Assembly (NCBI GenBank): GCA_004357505.1
Contig: SMWC01000089.1
Span: forward strand, 1 to 16,298
DNA length: 16,298 nucleotides
Reading direction: 5' to 3'
DNA from: Gammaproteobacteria bacterium
Lineage (GTDB): Bacteria > Pseudomonadota > Gammaproteobacteria > Steroidobacterales > Rariloculaceae
The translations under genes and the position numbers were made by a program. Of this stretch, positions 14,847 through 16,298 are shown piece by piece. The notes below the pieces were generated by a model that saw only the letters and a program-made list of their open reading frames with translations, ran no database searches and was not told where the DNA came from. Positions within the stretch are counted from its first letter, which is position 1, and each line of letters begins with the position of its first letter.

Positions 14847-16298
14847 CTACTTGTACATGGTTTGACGTTTGGTGCCAGGCGCCCATTCGTTGGGGTCTAC
14901 CCATATGTTGACAACGGCCGATCGGCCGGAACTGCCGACCGCGTCCCGGGCGCGCTGCAGTGCGGGGGCAATCTCGTCGCAGTCTCGGACTTCTTCACCG
15001 TAGCCGCCCAGCATTTCGGCAAACTTCGAGAACGGCACGTCACCCAACAGGTTGCCGACGTTGCCACGTTCCTCGCCGTATTTCGACAGCTGTCCGTAGC
15101 GAATCTGATTCATGGCCGAGTTGTTGCCGATCACGGCAATATAGGGCGCGCCGAAACGGTTCGCTGTTTCCATGTCGAAAGCCGTCATGCCGAAGGAGCC
15201 GTCGCCGTAGTAGCACAGGACTTCCTTGTTCGGATGCGCGAGCCCCGAGGCCAACGCGAATCCGGTGCCGACGCCCAGGCCGCCCAGTGCCCCCGGATCC
15301 ATCCAGTTGCCGGGCGCGCGCGGCTGAACCGCCTGGGCACTGATCGTCACGACGTCGCCGCCATCGCCGATATAGATCGTGTCTTCGGTCAGAAATTCGT
15401 TGAGTTCCCACGCGACGCGATAGGGATGGATGGGGCTGGCTTCCGAGCGGAATAGTGGCATGAGTTTTTCGGTCTTCGTCTTCTCAAGTTCTCGAAGTTG
15501 CTTAAGCCATGCTTCGCGGCGTTTGGCGCCGTTGTTGCTCACTGCCGTCGTCGCGTCGTGCACGGCTTGCAAAATCGCGCCGGGATCTCCGACCAACCCC
15601 AGGGCGACGTCGCGGTTCTTGCCCACCGTGCGGTAGTCCATGTCGATATGAACGACGGCCGCATCGGCCCGCAGACGTTTGCCGTAGCCCATGCGGAAAT
15701 CGAACGGCGTGCCGACGATGATGATGACATCGGCTTCCTTGAACGCATCGCTTCGCGTCCGGTGAAAGTAATGCGGATCGCCCGGCGGCAACAGGCCGCG
15801 GGAGGCGCCGTTCATGTAGGCCGGGATATTCAAGCCGCGTAGCAGTGCGATCGCTGCTTCGTGTCCCCTGCATGTCCAAACCTGCGTGCCGAGCAAAATG
15901 GCCGGCCGCTCGGACTGCACGAGCAGATCGGCCAGCGTTTCGATGTCGGCGGGGTCGCCGATAGATTTGGTCGACGCCCGGTAGCGGCCGGATTCCGGAA
16001 TAACGACTTTATCGAGCGGCACCTCGGCGTCCAGCACATCACGAGGTATTTCCAGATAGCTCGGTCCGGGCGCGCCGGTGAAGCACTCGCGCGCCGCCAT
16101 CGCGATCATGTCTGCAATGCGCTCGGTCGAGCGCGCGCTGGCTGAGAACTTGGTGATCGGCGCGGCAATATCCACGTGAGGCAGGTCTTGCAGTGACCCC
16201 ATCTTGTGCTGTGTTAATGCGCCTTGACCACCGATGTGAAGCACCGGGCTCTCGGAGCGAAATGCCGTGGCGATGCCGGTCAGCGCGTTGGTGAAGCC
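14847..16298 (-). CDS. ThDP-dependent oxalyl-CoA decarboxylase / 2-hydroxyacyl-CoA lyase-like enzyme (5' part outside window)
   Basis: The visible 483 residues are the middle and C-terminal parts of a thiamine-diphosphate enzyme of the acetolactate synthase/oxalyl-CoA decarboxylase/2-hydroxyacyl-CoA lyase superfamily. The frame is open to the window edge; the first residues seen are GFTNALTGIATAFRSESPVL. About 80-90 residues, including the catalytic Glu of the PYR domain, lie beyond it. The central domain spans roughly 120-270. The ThDP/Mg motif starts at GDGSFGMTAFDMETANRFG and ends at IGNNSAMNQIRYGQ. The next gene is Frc-like, which favours a reaction that makes or uses formyl-CoA: oxalyl-CoA decarboxylation, or cleavage of a 2-hydroxyacyl-CoA to an aldehyde or ketone. 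The C-terminus (EWAPGTKRQTMYK) differs from that of Oxalobacter Oxc. It may often be annotated as acetolactate synthase by similarity. Confidence 0.88.
   Translation of the reverse strand, partial: GFTNALTGIATAFRSESPVLHIGGQGALTQHKMGSLQDLPHVDIAAPITKFSASARSTERIADMIAMAARECFTGAPGPSYLEIPRDVLDAEVPLDKVVIPESGRYRASTKSIGDPADIETLADLLVQSERPAILLGTQVWTCRGHEAAIALLRGLNIPAYMNGASRGLLPPGDPHYFHRTRSDAFKEADVIIIVGTPFDFRMGYGKRLRADAAVVHIDMDYRTVGKNRDVALGLVGDPGAILQAVHDATTAVSNNGAKRREAWLKQLRELEKTKTEKLMPLFRSEASPIHPYRVAWELNEFLTEDTIYIGDGGDVVTISAQAVQPRAPGNWMDPGALGGLGVGTGFALASGLAHPNKEVLCYYGDGSFGMTAFDMETANRFGAPYIAVIGNNSAMNQIRYGQLSKYGEERGNVGNLLGDVPFSKFAEMLGGYGEEVRDCDEIAPALQRARDAVGSSGRSAVVNIWVDPNEWAPGTKRQTMYK

Overview
The window is 16.3 kb of chromosomal DNA from a bacterium, most likely a member of the Pseudomonadota. 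The NadQ-like regulator and the form of NadA resemble those I know from Alphaproteobacteria. YfcG and the Tat-exported dienelactone hydrolase also occur in Gammaproteobacteria, so the class is not settled. Coding density is high, no gene-free stretch exceeds about 210 bases, and I saw no tRNA, rRNA, CRISPR array, insertion sequence or phage gene.

Layout. (1) 53-1438, minus: a GlcD/D-lactate dehydrogenase-type flavoprotein whose reading frame has no ATG, GTG or TTG at its proper 5' end. (2) 1555-2991, plus: a six-helix voltage-sensor cation channel with a C-terminal zinc-ribbon-like motif, then a YfcG-type glutathione S-transferase. (3) 2988-3908, minus: a homocysteine S-methyltransferase-family protein, convergent with the GST and sharing a CTAG double stop. 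(4) 4003-5701, plus: a DUF1684 lipoprotein and a TlpA/ResA-like thioredoxin-fold protein. (5) 5761-9512, plus: an NAD regulon made of a NadQ/NrtR-like regulator, nadA and nadB, with a palindromic operator candidate at the nadA promoter and a 7-bp tandem repeat beside it. (6) 9609-10496, plus: a Tat-exported dienelactone hydrolase. (7) 16298-10513, minus: a four-gene acyl-CoA operon that runs off the right end. It encodes a ThDP-dependent oxalyl-CoA decarboxylase/2-hydroxyacyl-CoA lyase-like enzyme, a formyl-CoA transferase-like class III CoA-transferase, an ADP-forming acyl-CoA synthetase and a CitE-like lyase.

How the genes may work together. nadA and nadB make quinolinate from aspartate and dihydroxyacetone phosphate. 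The Nudix-like regulator beside them probably represses nadA through the palindrome. nadC, the next enzyme of the pathway, is not in the window. The right-hand operon looks like a route for short hydroxy- or oxo-acids: activation to a CoA thioester (ligase or CoA-transferase), C-C cleavage by a ThDP enzyme that would release formyl-CoA, CoA recovery by the transferase, and a second C-C cleavage or condensation by the CitE-like lyase, possibly at glyoxylate. This operon is the most interesting system in the window. Its substrate cannot be read from sequence alone.
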